Of a stretch of 64,000 nucleotides of DNA, positions 16,794 through 27,157 are shown one piece after another (positions within the stretch are counted from its first letter, which is position 1; each line of letters begins with the position of its first letter). A program made the position numbers and the translations under genes. This DNA comes from CAVPXC01 sp963709505 (GTDB taxonomy: Bacteria; Chloroflexota; Anaerolineae; JAAEKA01). The notes beneath the pieces were generated by a model. It was given only the letters and a program-made list of their open reading frames with translations. It was not told where the DNA came from and ran no database searches. The stretch covers positions 151,608 through 215,607 of the forward strand of contig CAVPXC010000011.1 in assembly GCA_963709505.1 (NCBI GenBank), in the 5' to 3' direction.

Positions 16794-18778
16794 ATGGCAG
16801 AGTTCGAATTCGGTGGTGAGATCGTTTGGCGGCCTACGCCTGAATATGTTGACGGCAGCCATTTGCAGCGCTTCATGCAGCAGCACGGCATTGGCTCGTG
16901 GCATGAGCTGTATGAGCGTTCGGTGGAAGACGTGGCCTGGTTCACCGAGGCCATGCTCACCTATCTGGACATCCAGTTCTACGAGCCGTACCAGCAGGTG
17001 CTGGACCTTTCGGCCGGCAAGCCGTGGGCCCGGTGGTGCGTTGGCGGCAAGATGAACATCGTCTACAACTGCCTGGACAAATGGATGGGCACACCGCAGC
17101 AGAACGTGGCCGCGCTGCGCTTCGAGGGCGAGGATGGGCAGGTGCAGGTGTTGACCTACGGCGATTTGTATCGTGAGGTCAACCGGGTGGCCAATGGGCT
17201 GCGTTCGTTAGGACTGGAAAAAGGCGACGCGATCGGCCTGTTCATGCCCATGACGCCGGAGATCGCCATCGCCATGCTGGCGATCGCCAAGATCGGCGGC
17301 ATCATTCTACCGCTCTTCTCCGGCTACGGTGCAGGCGCGGTCGCCACCCGCCTGGTCGATGCCGACGCCAAGGCCCTGTTCACCGTTGACGGCGCTTTTC
17401 GCCGCGGCCGGCCCGCTCCGATGAAGACCATCGCCGACGAGGCGCTCCATCCATGCGCCTGCCGTCCGTCACGTCATCGTCTATCGACGCACCGGCGAAG
17501 AGGTGCCATGGACCGCGGGTCGTGACCTGTGGGGCGAGGACCTGGTGTCGCTTGGCCGGTCGGAGAAGTGCCCAGGCGGAGACCGAGCGCACCGACGCCG
17601 AAGATGTGGTGATGGTGATCTATACCTCAGGCACCACCGGCAAACCCAAGGGCGCGGTGCACACGCACTGCGGCTTCCCGATCAAGGCGGCGATGGACAT
17701 GGCCCTGGGCCTCGACCTGCGCCGCGAGGACACCCTCTACTGGATGACCGACATGGGCTGGATGATGGGGCCGTGGGAGGTGTTTGGCACACTGCTGCTG
17801 GGCGCCACGGTCCTGTTCTACGACGGCGCGCCCGACTATCCGGGCGTCGACCGGCTGTGGCAGTTGGTGGAGCGCCATGGCGTGACCGCGCTGGGCGTCT
17901 CGCCGACCTTGATCCGCACCCTGATGCAGTTCGGCGACGAGCCGCCCGGTCGCCACGACCTGTCGACCCTGCGGCTGATGGCCTCCACCGGCGAGCCGTG
18001 GAACCCTGCGCCTTGGCTGTGGCTGTTCAACACCATCGGCCGCGGCCGCTGCCCGATCATCAACTATTCCGGCGGCACCGAGATCTCGGGCGGCATCGTC
18101 ATGGGCAACGTCATGCTGCCGCTCAAGCCATGCGCCTTTTCCGGCCCGGTGCCGGGCATGGCGGCCGACGTCGTGGACGACGCCGGGCACAGCGTGCGCG
18201 GCGCCGTGGGCGAGCTGGTGATCCGCGAGCCGTGGATCGGCATGACACGTGGCTTCTGGAAGGACCCAGAGCGCTACCTGGAGAGCTACTGGAGCCGCTT
18301 CCCCGATGTGTGGGTGCACGGCGACTGGGCCGCGGTGGATGCGGACGGCCTGTGGTACATTCTGGGGCGTTCCGATGACACCATCAAGGTCGCCGGCAAG
18401 CGGCTGGGACCGGCCGAGGTTGAAACCGTGTTGGTGCACCACCCGGCGGTGGTCGAGGCCGGCGCGATCGGCGTGCCAGACGAGCTGAAAGGGCAGGCGC
18501 TGGTGGTTTTCTGCGTGCTGACACCGGGCGCCGAGCCGTCGGACAAGTTGGCCCGCGAGCTGCGCGGGCTGATCGTCGAGGAGATGGGCAAACCGCTGGC
18601 GCCGAAGGCGCTGTACTTCGTGCCCGACCTGCCCAAAACGCGCAATGCCAAGGTCATGCGCCGCGTGCTGCGCGCGGCTTACCTGGGCGAACCGGCCGGA
18701 GACTTGAGTGCACTGGTCAATCCAGAAGTGGTGGAAGCAATTAGGACAATCCGAAGCTCCAAGGAGGGAGTCACATGA
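16794..18778 (+). CDS. AMP-dependent acyl/acetyl-CoA synthetase, frameshifted
   Basis: ANL-superfamily acid:CoA ligase, about 660 residues. The acetyl-CoA-synthetase-type N-terminus ends with GKMNIVYNCLDKW. The adenylation core has the P-loop YTSGTTGKPKG, STGEPWNP, INYSGGTEISGG and WVHGDWAAVDADG, then the C-terminal GRSDDTIKVAGKRLGPAEVE and the lysine region PKTRNAKVMRR. The stretch 17390-17600 changes frame at least three times although its protein remains readable (HVIVYRRTGEEVPWTAGRDL). GAGGAA RBS before 16794. The stop overlaps the next start (ATGA, 18775-18778). Exact substrate not determinable. Confidence 0.85.
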
Positions 18779-19780
18779 CGGAGCCTGTAGTAAATCCGCA
18801 CGATAAGTTTTTCAAGCAAGTATTCTCTCGCCCGGAAGTAACCAGCGATTTTCTGAGCAACTATCTACCCACCGAAATCGCCGAGCTTCTGGATTTTTCG
18901 TCGCTTGAACTGAGCAAGGACTCGTTTGTAGACGACACACTTAAGGAGCATTTTTCCGATCTGCTCTACAAGGTGACCCTGGTAACAGGCGAACCGGCTT
19001 TCGTCTACGTCTTGTTCGAGCACAAGAGCTACTCGGATCCATCCACCGCGTTTCAGTTGCTACGCTATATGGTGCGTATTTGGGAGCAATCACTGACTCA
19101 GTCCATGGCGTTGTCTCCAATCATTCCAGTGGTGGTCTACCATGGTCAGGCTGAGTGGAAAGCCGCGAAGAGTTTGGCTCGGCTGGTGCGTGCTCCTACA
19201 GCACTTGGTGGGTTTGTTCCCGAGTATCACTACTGGCTCTTTGATCTGTCGCAGTTTAGCGACGATGAGATCAGAGGTCAGGTGATGCAGCGAGTGACTG
19301 TGCAGGTTCTGAAGCATGTCTTTCGCGATGACCTGGCGACTGTTATGTTGGAGATTGTGCCCTTGCTGCGAGAGCTTATCACACAGAGGACCGGTTTGGA
19401 GTATTTGGAAACGCTCTTGCGGTATTTGTCTCAGGGAACTGATAAGATTACGGAGCAAGAACTTGACCGAGTTGTTCAGCAGGTTTTCTCTGAAGGAGGT
19501 ACCCCGATGCCCAGTCTGGCAGAAAAATGGATCGAACAAGGACGTCAACAGGGGCTAGAGCAAGGGCTAGAGCAGGGGCTGCAGCAGGGGCTGCAAGCAG
19601 GGTCTGCAGCAGGGTCTGCTTGCAAGCATTGAGCTTGGCCTCGAGCTGCGTTTCGGTAGCGAGGGACTGCGACTCTTGCCTGAGGTAAGGAAGATCGAGG
19701 ATGTCGATATCCTTTACGCAATCAAGGAAGGATTGAAGTTGGCCGAAACACCGCAAGAGATACGCCGTATTTATCACTGA
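18775..19780 (+). CDS. Rpn-family recombination-promoting nuclease (PD-(D/E)XK, transposase_31)
   Basis: The N-terminus PHDKFFKQVFSRPEVTSDFL is typical of the Rpn/YhgA family; the nuclease core DLLYKVTL...FVYVLFEHKSY supplies the D...ExK residues, and PVVVYHG follows. The C-terminus holds QGLEQGLEQGLQQGLQ repeats, common in this family and prone to slippage. A frame change occurs in these repeats (about 19600) and the true tail (SIELGLELRFGSEG..., ending RRIYH) stops at 19780. Rpn proteins promote RecA-independent recombination and some act in phage defence. The gene is translationally coupled to the CoA ligase, probably by chance. Confidence 0.82.
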
Positions 19781-19783
19781 GAT

Positions 19784-19828
19784 CAGACACGTCGCCGAGA
19801 CCACTGGTTAAAGCGTGGGCGACGTCTG
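19784..19828 (+). terminator. Hairpin between the Rpn gene and acyl-CoA dehydrogenase
   Basis: CAGACACGTCGCC and GGCGACGTCTG form a stem of about 11 bp with one bulge. There is no T-run. It lies right after the Rpn stop and about 22 bp before the acyl-CoA dehydrogenase start, and could be a weak terminator or a mRNA-stabilising hairpin. Confidence 0.35.
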
Positions 19829-19850
19829 AAGCGAGACAAGGAGGTCTCCT

Positions 19851-20994
19851 ATGGATTTTCGTCTTACCGAAGAGCAAGCAGGCGTCCGCCGGCTAGTGCG
19901 GGACCTCGTGGAGAAAGAGGTCAAGCCGCTGGCCGCGCACACCGACGAGACGGGCGAGTTTCCCTGGGACCCGCTGCGCAAGATGGGTGCGCTGGGGCTG
20001 CTGGGGCTGAATATCCCCGAGCAGTATGGCGGCGCGGGCGCCGACAACGTCAGCGCGGCGATCCTGATCGAGGAGATCGGCCGCGGCTGCGGGTCGACCG
20101 GCCTGATCGTGGCCGCGCACCTGGGGCTGGCCTGCGGGCCGCTCAACAAGTTCGGCACCGAGGCGCAGAAGCAGCAGTACCTGGTACCGCTGGCGCGGGG
20201 CGAGGCACATCGGCTGCCTGGCGTTGACCGAGCCGGGCGCCGGGTCGGATCTGGCCGGCGGCGTGCGGACCTCTGCCGAGAGGCGGGGCGATTCGTGGGT
20301 GATCAACGGCAGCAAGATGTGGCTGACCAACGGTGCAGAGGCGCGCACGGCGATTTTGCTCTGCCGCACCCATCCAGCCGGCGGCAGCCGCAGCCTGAGC
20401 CAGATCATTGTGCCTACCGACACGCCCGGCATCACCTTTGGCAAGCCAGAGCGCAAGATGGGTCTCAACGGCAGCCACACCTATGCCGTGAGCATCGAAA
20501 ACGTCACTGTGCCGGTGGAGAATTTGTTGGGCCGCGAGGGACAAGGCCTGCATCAGACGCTGGAGGCCTTGGACGGCGGCCGCATCGCCATCGGCGCCTT
20601 GAGTGTGGGCCTGGCGCAGGCAGCCTACGAGGCGGCAGTCGCCTATGCCAAAGAGCGCAGGACCTTCGGCAAGCCGATTGCCGAGCACCAGGCCATCCAG
20701 GAGAAGATCGCCAACATGGCCACTGGCATCGAGGCGGCGCGCTGGCTGGTCTACCGAGCAGCCTGGACCCGCGACCAGGGTCAGCCGTTCGTACAGATCG
20801 CAGCCCAGGCCAAGCTCTTCGCCACCGAGATAGCGGAGAAGGTCTGCTTCGACGCCATCCAAATCCACGGCGGCTACGGCTACAGCCGCGAGTACCCCGT
20901 CGAGCGCATCTACCGCGACAATCGCTTGATGTCCATCGGCGAGGGCACGAGCGAGATACAGCGGATGGTGATCGCGCGGAGTGTGTTGGGGTAA
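19851..20994 (+). CDS. Acyl-CoA dehydrogenase, one frameshift
   Basis: FAD enzyme of beta-oxidation type, about 381 residues. N-terminal helical domain MDFRLTEEQAGVRRLVRD, then PEQYGGAGADNVSAAILIEEI; frame change near 20210; then LTEPGAGSDLAGG, WVINGSKMWLTNG, RKMGLNGSHT, FGKPIAEHQAIQ and the catalytic-Glu region IHGGYGYSREYPVERIYRD, ending GEGTSEIQRMVIARSVLG. AAGGAGGTCTCCT precedes the ATG. The neighbouring CoA ligase could supply its substrate. Confidence 0.9.
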
Positions 20995-20997
20995 GTG

Positions 20998-21158
20998 CCA
21001 AGTGTCAGGTGTCGGAGTGTCAGGTACCGGAGGTCCTTTAATCGAGCACCTGACACCTGGCACTTGGCACTTTGACACCTGACACCTGACACTCTGACAC
21101 CTGACACTCTGACACCTGACACCTGACACTCTGACACCTGACACTCTGACACCTGACC
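20998..21158. repeat. GTGTCAGGTGTC inverted/tandem repeat block
   Basis: About 160 bp of units such as CACCTGACACTCTGACAC, first in one orientation (20999-21035), then repeatedly in the other (21045-21155). The two orientations can pair into a long hairpin. It runs to within a few bases of the AMMECR1 start codon and so replaces a normal RBS. Same family as 32333-32402, 34747-34866 and 50883-50998. Confidence 0.8.
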
Positions 21159-21161
21159 CCC

Positions 21162-21704
21162 ATGACTCACCCCTTCGTCAACCTAGCCCGTGAAGCCATA
21201 CGCCATTACTTGGAAACCGGCGAAACCCTGGACGTGAGCCAGCGGCCGGGAGACGGGCCGGCGTGCGGCCTGTTTGTGTCGCTGCACGATCAACCGCGGC
21301 CTGGCGAGGTCGAAGGCGATCTGCGCGGCTGCCGCGGCAGCATCCGGCCCATGAGCAAGACGCTTTACGCCGAGGTGGTGCGCCAGGCACTCTACTCGGC
21401 CGTGGACGACCCGCGCTGTCCGAGCGTGGAGTTGGACGAGGTAGACGAGATCGCCATCACCGTGTACCTGTTCAAGCCGCAGGAGCGTGTGCACGGGCTG
21501 GAGGAGCTTGACCCGGCGCACTACGGCGTGATTGTCGAAGGCAGCGGTGGCCGGCGAGCGCTGCTACTGCCCGGCATCCCCGGCATCGAGACGGCGGCGG
21601 AGCAGGTTGCCCTAACCAAGCGTAAGGCTTACATCCGCGCGGACGAGGCGGTAAGGCTGTACCGGTTTGAGGCGGAGGTGAAGTATGCTGAGGTAGTCCC
21701 TTGA
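21162..21704 (+). CDS. AMMECR1 domain protein (AmmeMemoRadiSam protein A type)
   Basis: 180 residues, intact. The family signature LRGCRGSIRPM is at about residues 55-65, with VDDPRCPSVELDEVDEIAITVYLF and LLLPGIPGIETAAEQV. In many genomes this domain is encoded with a Memo protein and a radical-SAM protein; neither is adjacent here, though a radical-SAM relative lies at 49753. No Shine-Dalgarno is seen because a repeat block abuts the ATG. It overlaps the following TTG start. Confidence 0.88.
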   Translation: MTHPFVNLAREAIRHYLETGETLDVSQRPGDGPACGLFVSLHDQPRPGEVEGDLRGCRGSIRPMSKTLYAEVVRQALYSAVDDPRCPSVELDEVDEIAITVYLFKPQERVHGLEELDPAHYGVIVEGSGGRRALLLPGIPGIETAAEQVALTKRKAYIRADEAVRLYRFEAEVKYAEVVP

Positions 21705-23926
21705 AACGCACCTTGGCCATCCTGCTCTTGGCTCAGATCGTCCTCGGCATCGTCTATAGCCTAGCCACGCCGATCTTCGAAGCCTCTGATGAGATATGGC
21801 ATTACCCTGTGGTGCGGGAAATTGTGGTCAATCGCCGGCTGCCCGTACAGGACCCCGCTATGGAAATGGCATGGGCCCAAGAGGGCAGCCAACCGCCGCT
21901 CTATTATGCGGTTGGCGCAGTGCTCACAAGCTGGGTGGACACATCGGACTACACCGCCGTTGCGGTGCGCAACCCGTTCGCCAAACTCGGAGTGCCACTC
22001 GCCACAGATAACAAGAACATGGTGGTGCACCCGCCCGGTCAGAGCTTCACTCAGGGCGGCACAATATTGGCCGTGACCCTCATCCGCTGGCTGTCCGTGC
22101 TGATGGGAACGGCTACCGCTTTCCTCGCTTACCGGCTCGGGCGAACGATCTATCCTGCCAGGCCGGCTGTGGGGCTGCTAACGGCTGCGCTGGTTGCCTT
22201 CAACCCGATGGTCTTGTTCATCAATGCCTCGGTGAACAACGACAACCTGGTGATGCTGCTCAGCACGCTGACGCTCCTGTTGTTGGTGCGGGATGTGCAG
22301 TCCGACGAGCCGGGCGCACGCTGGGGTAGCACGCTGCTGCTGGGCGCCATCCTTGGTCTGGCAGCCATCACCAAGGTCTCGGGACTGGTGTTACTGCCCG
22401 TGGCTGTTCTGGCTTTGGCGCTATCGGCCTGGCCGGCCAGGGCGTGGAAAACGTGGCTGCTGCGGGCTGTCACAGTCGCGCTCATCGCTGCGGCGATCGC
22501 CGGCTGGTGGTATGCGCGCAATATCATCCTCTACGACGAGCCAACAGGCCTGCTGCGGATGGTGGAAGTCGCCGGCGCCCGGCCTACCGGCTTCCGGGTG
22601 ATGGATTTGCTTGCCGAGTGGAAAGGCTTCGGATACTCGTTTTGGGGCGTTTTTGGCGGCTTCAACGTGTTGGCTCCCCCTTGGTTCTATGTCTTGACCG
22701 GTGGCCTCTCGCTGGTAGCCGGCGCGGGCCTGGTGTTAGGGCTGATCCGCCATGCACAGCGCAGACGGCTGCCGGCGCATTGGCAGAGTCATCTGATCCT
22801 GATCGCCTTCATTGTCCTCACTTTTGCCGGACTGGTCCGCTGGGCCCTGATGACCGCGGCTTCGCAGGGCCGGCTCATGTTCGCTGCGATTGCGCCGATT
22901 GCCTTCTACTTGGCCTTGGGCTTGCTGGCCTGGCTGCCAGCGCGTTGGCACACAGCGGCGACGCGCCTGCTAGCTGTTGGCCTGGCAGGCGTTGCCTCTG
23001 GTAATCCCTTGGGCCGCAATCCGCCCGGCCTATCAGCCCCCTGTTCCAATCCAGGAATTGCCTGCCGCCGCCATCGCCCTGGACGTGCGCTGCGGCGATG
23101 ATATCCTCCTGGCCGGCTACCGGTTGGACAAGCAAACAACCCTGGCCGGTCAGCCCCTGGCCGTCACGCTTTATTGGAAAGCGACCGGCCAGCCGGACGC
23201 CAACCTCGATCTTTCTCTGAACGGCTACGCCTATCAGCTCGAAAACGTCGCCAAGCTGGATACCTGGCCGGGTGGTGGGCTGTTGCCGACGAACTATTGG
23301 GAACCGGGTATGCTCTACCCCGATCGATACCTGCTTTCTACCAAGCCCAACAGCGACACGCCGGCGCTCGTCAAGCTGGGCATCGATTGGAACACCGACC
23401 TGCTTCACCCGTCGCAGAATCAAAGGGTGCTTTGCTCTGTTGGCGGGAGGCCAGTTGACAGCCTCATTCTTGATGCAGGGGGATTGGTGGGCGAGCAGCC
23501 TGCTGGATCGCCGGCGTCATCTGCGCCTATCGCCACCTTACAGCACGACATTCAACTCCTGCAAGCGCGGACAGCGTACGAAGATGGACAACTGGATGAT
23601 GGACCTGACCTGGCAGGCCACCAGTCCCGTGCCAGGAGACTACACCGCTATTCGCTCATCTTTTTGACAGCAGCGGCGTCAAGGTGGCTCAAGCCGACGC
23701 GCCGCCGCGTGAAGGATACTGGCCCACTTCACGCTGGCGTCCGTCGGAGCCGGTGACGTCTACGCTCGCGATCGATCTGCCCCCGAATCTGCCTCCCGGC
23801 CAGTATGTCCTCGGCGTCGGCATGTATGACGCAGTCAGCGGACAGCGTCTCTTTGCATACAAGCCCGACGGCACCGAATGGCGTGACTGGGTAATCGTGC
23901 TCGAGCCTGAACTGGCGCTGCCTTGA
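21701..23926 (+). CDS. ArnT/PMT-type membrane glycosyltransferase, frameshifted
   Basis: Multi-spanning GT-C type glycosyltransferase or mannosyltransferase. MKRTLAILLLAQIVLGIVYS starts with TM1; the EASDEIWHYP loop carries the acidic motif expected after TM1, and GSQPPLYYAVGAVL follows. About ten hydrophobic segments extend to residue ~430. From about 22980 the frame changes and an extracellular beta domain continues (LAGYRLDKQTTLAGQPLAVTL..., DLTWQATSPVPGDY, LPPGQYVLGVGMYD), ending at 23926 after at least two further shifts. TTG start with GAGGTAG upstream, overlapping the AMMECR1 stop. Donor and acceptor unknown. Confidence 0.78.
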
Positions 23927-24004
23927 CGGGGTAGCTACCTCTCTTGGTGATTTGACCTCCAAAGGTGCCGGTCGCTCAGAGCCTGGCAAAGGGAGATAGA
24001 TCCT

Positions 24005-24491
24005 ATGTGCCCTTCACAAGAACCACACGAGCAGGCGAAAACTATCGAGCTTGATCCTCGCATGCGCCACCATCTGGAGACGCAACTGGCCGAGTTGACA
24101 GCCAGGCAGGACATGCTGGCCAAGCGGATCGTCGCAATCGATGCCGACATGCTGAGGCCGTGCGGGGATGGCGAACAGGAGCTTGCTCTACAGGAAAGAA
24201 GGATAGATATGGTGGCCAACCGAGACCACATCGCCAGCCTGTCTGCAGACGGGGAACTCCGAGATACCAGACAATCCTGAGGGCAATAGGCTCAGGAGTC
24301 AGGAACTCAAGCAGTCGCTCGAAGCACTCTCGAGGCGTATTGCAGCGATCGATGTCGACCTCGAACGCGCTTCCCGGGTTTCATGGTCAGACAGAGAGCA
24401 AGTGTTGTCGGATCGCAGGGTATCGTTGGTGGCGGAGCAACTCGATGTTGCTGCCAAGATCGCCGAAACGAAGGCGATGCTTGGTGAGTGA
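24005..24491 (+). CDS. Small coiled-coil protein with internal duplication, frameshifted
   Basis: About 160 residues in two frames that join near 24260. It holds two similar helical halves: LETQLAELTARQDMLAKRIVAIDADM...ERRIDMVANRDHIASL, then LKQSLEALSRRIAAIDVDLE...DRRVSLVAEQLDVAAKI. Both are charged heptad-like helices with no TM or signal peptide. RBS AAGGGAG upstream of 24005. No known family; it may be a structural or regulatory coiled coil. Confidence 0.55.
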
Positions 24492-24592
24492 CGGCGCTGA
24501 ACTCGTTATGCCCGCCGGCCTTCCCGTCAAAACGGGAACGCGGGCATCCAGGATCGAAGCGGTGGTATCGATTTCATAAGTCCATCGGAGAT

Positions 24593-24646
24593 TTGACAGG
24601 CGGGAATACTGTCTGTATAATCGCCTACCATACGAGCGGTATACAG
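24593..24646 (+). promoter_or_regulatory. Consensus promoter and possible operator of the GntR gene
   Basis: TTGACA (24593-24598), 17-bp spacer, TATAAT (24616-24621): a perfect sigma-70 consensus. CTGTATA (24613-24619) overlaps the -10 and is matched in inverted orientation by TATACAG (24640-24646), a candidate operator for autoregulation by the GntR protein that starts at 24687. Confidence 0.65.
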
Positions 24647-24686
24647 GTTGCATATCAAGGCATCGTTGCTTTGGAGAACCCGAACG

Positions 24687-25385
24687 ATGGACGTTCACGC
24701 TGACACCGCCTTCGCTCCCCTCATAGACGCCCCGGCTGCTGATTCCTCCGTCCTGTTGCGCGATATTGCCTACGAGCGCATCAAGGACGCGATTCGCCTT
24801 TCCCGCTTGCAGCCCGGTCAGCCCCTTTCGGAAACACGCCTTTCTCGTGAACTCGGCATTAGCCGCACGCCGGTGCGGGAAGCCTTGCAGTTGCTGGCCC
24901 AGGAGGGCCTGGTGCAGGTCATCCCCGGCCGCGCAGTGACGGTTGCCGCGCCTTCGGTTCAGGAAGTCATGGACGCCATCCACGTGCGCCTGCTCCTTGA
25001 GCCGGAAGTGACGCGCCTGGCGGCCAAGCATATCTCGCCGGAACAACTGCGAAGCCTCTGGGACGCGCAAAGCGGCTTGGAGGCGGCCGTGGCGGCGCAG
25101 GATCGCGCGGCCTGGTCGCGCGCCGACAACGTCTATCACGAGCTCCTGAGCAAGGCCTGCCCCAATCAACTGATGGGCGAGCTGGCCATCCGCTTTCGCA
25201 ACCGCGTGTCTTATCTCTCCGTCGATGCCCAAGGAAACTGGGAGCGGCTGGCGAATTGCACCGTCGAGCACCGCCGCGTCGTCCAGATGATTGCCGAACA
25301 CGACTCGGACGGCGCCGGGCAGGCCATGCGCGAGCACATCCAGCAGTTCCGCGAGAGCATCTTTCGGAGACTGAGCCATAACTGA
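24687..25385 (+). CDS. GntR family regulator, FadR/FCD subgroup
   Basis: 232 residues. The winged helix is clear: RIKDAIRLSRLQPGQPLSETRLSRELGIS with SRTPVREALQLLAQEGLV. The C-terminal FCD ligand domain is helical (HVRLLLEPEVTRLAA..., EHRRVVQMIAEHD) and includes His residues that usually bind a metal. FCD regulators commonly sense sugar acids or other carboxylates. It stands at the head of the catabolic island and is the best candidate for its regulator. The start at 24687 has GGAGAACC upstream. Confidence 0.9.
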   Translation: MDVHADTAFAPLIDAPAADSSVLLRDIAYERIKDAIRLSRLQPGQPLSETRLSRELGISRTPVREALQLLAQEGLVQVIPGRAVTVAAPSVQEVMDAIHVRLLLEPEVTRLAAKHISPEQLRSLWDAQSGLEAAVAAQDRAAWSRADNVYHELLSKACPNQLMGELAIRFRNRVSYLSVDAQGNWERLANCTVEHRRVVQMIAEHDSDGAGQAMREHIQQFRESIFRRLSHN

Positions 25386-25604
25386 GCATCCTCGAAATCT
25401 GTCGCCCCGCGACCGCAGGCCCGATTGAGCTTCTTTCCACATCACTATTCTCAAGGCTTCAAACGAAGGCGATGTGCGGGTAGCAAGATGGAATAAGGAG
25501 GTGATTTCAGCAAAACCCTCATCACTGGACTTGGCACACAACTCAACTCGTTCGTCAGAGGATCATTCGATCCATTCGCACCCTACTCTAAGGAGGAGTT
25601 TACT

Positions 25605-27081
25605 ATGTTGCGGAAACTGTTGCTACCGTTGTCGCTACTCGTGATTGTTGCCATGCTCGTCGGCTGCGCCGCGCAGCCAACGGCTGCGCCTGCTCCGGCT
25701 GCTCCGGCGGCTGAAGCCCCCACCGAAGCTGCTCCGGCGGCTGAAGCCCCGACCGAAGCTGCTCCAGCGGCTGAGGCTCCAACTGAAGCCGCTCCGGCCG
25801 CTCCGGCCGCTACCGGTGACGTCAAGGAGCTCAATATCCTCTGGGCCCAGTGGGACCCGGCCGACTACCTGCAGCAATTGGTCGCAGACTACGACGCGGA
25901 GACCGGCATCAAGGTCAACATCATCCAGGAGCCCTGGGGCTCGTTCGGCGACCGGTTCTTCACCGAAATGGCTGCCGGCGGCGACGCCTGGGACATGGTG
26001 ATCGGCGACAGCCAGTGGCTGGGCCAGGGCGCTACCAACGGCTACTACGTCGACTTGACCGAGTTCCTGACCAGCACCGGCATCAAGGACACGGTCACGC
26101 CTGCCACCCTGACCTACTACGGCGAGTATCCGGCCGGCTCCGGCACGTACTGGGGTTATCCGACTGAGGGCGACGCCGACGGCTGGTCTTATCGCAAGGA
26201 CCTCTTCGAGGATCCCAAGGAGATGGAAGCCTTCAAGGCCAAGTACGGTTATGACCTGGCCGTGCCTGAGACCTACGAGCAGCTCATGGACATCGCCAAG
26301 TTCTTCACTCGGCCGGATCAGGGCCTGTACGGCGTGGCCATCTACACCCAGAAGGACTACGACGGCATGACCATGGGCGTGGAGAACGCCATGTTCCCCT
26401 GGGGCGGCGAATGGTTCGGCGACGGCTACCAGGTCATGGGCGTGGTCAACTCCCCGGAGAACGTCGAGGCATTGCAGTTCTACAAGGACCTGTACGACTG
26501 CTGCCAGGCGCCCGGCCTGAGCAATGCCTTCTTCACCGAGACCAACGACGCCATGATCGGCGGCCAGGTGGCGATGAGCATGAACTACTTCGCCTTCTTC
26601 CCGGCGCTGGTCAACCCCGGCACGAACCCTGACTACGCCGACAAGATGGGCTTCTTCGCCAACCCCGACGGCCCTACCGGCGGTCAGGGCGCGGCGCTCG
26701 GGCGGCCAGGGCATGAGCGTCATCTCCTTCGTCAGCCCTGAGCGCCAGCAGGCTTCGATGGACTTCATCAAGTGGTTTGCCCAGGAAGACGTCCAGGCCA
26801 AGTGGGCCGAGCTGGGCGGCTACACCTGCAACAGCAAGGTGCTGCAGTCCGATGCCTTCCTCAACGCCAACCCCTACAATCCCGCCTTCGCCGAGACCAT
26901 GACCTTCGTCAAGGACTTCTTCAACATCCCGCCCTACGGCCAGTTGTTGGAGGTCTCCCAGCGCGAGTTCGGCAAGTTCGTGGTCGAGGGCCAGGGCACG
27001 GCCCAGGAGACCATGGACACCATGGCCGCCGAGTTCGACAAGATCCTGAAGGCTGAAGGGTTCATTCAAATAAGAACCTGA
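25605..27081 (+). CDS. Sugar ABC transporter substrate-binding lipoprotein, one frameshift
   Basis: Extracytoplasmic family 1 solute-binding protein. The signal peptide ends in a lipobox (MLVGC, Cys at about residue 23), followed by an Ala/Pro linker with a repeated AEAPTEAAP unit, a membrane spacer. The mature domain has NILWAQWDPADYL, FFTEMAAGGDAWDMVIG, DADGWSYRKDLF and PWGGEWFGDG. The frame changes near 26700, in a short duplicated GC-rich stretch (GGTCAGGGC/GGCCAGGGC), and continues GMSVISFVSPERQQASM to 27081. AAGGAGGAG precedes the ATG. First gene of the transporter operon. Confidence 0.9.
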
Positions 27082-27157
27082 TGCTTCCCAAGTGGAAAGG
27101 GAGATCAGCTGATCTCCCTCTCCACGGCACCACCCTGATTGGCATGAGGTCACGATC

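Noticed and set aside
20998..21158. Regular short repeats that look like a CRISPR array
   Set aside because: Units are about 8-17 bp with almost no unique spacers, both orientations occur, and no cas genes are nearby. It is a tandem/inverted repeat.
25496..25512. Strong Shine-Dalgarno (AAGGAGGTGATTTC) before the lipoprotein gene
   Set aside because: No start codon at suitable spacing and no convincing small frame follows; the real RBS is at about 25590.
26690..26715. Programmed frameshift in the sugar-binding lipoprotein
   Set aside because: No slippery heptamer or downstream pseudoknot. A short GC-rich near-duplication there makes a sequencing or slippage error more likely.
25635..26801. 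Minus-strand open frame with Gly/Ser-Arg repeats
   Set aside because: Antisense of the lipoprotein's Ala/Pro linker and binding domain; repeat composition is a by-product of the linker codons.
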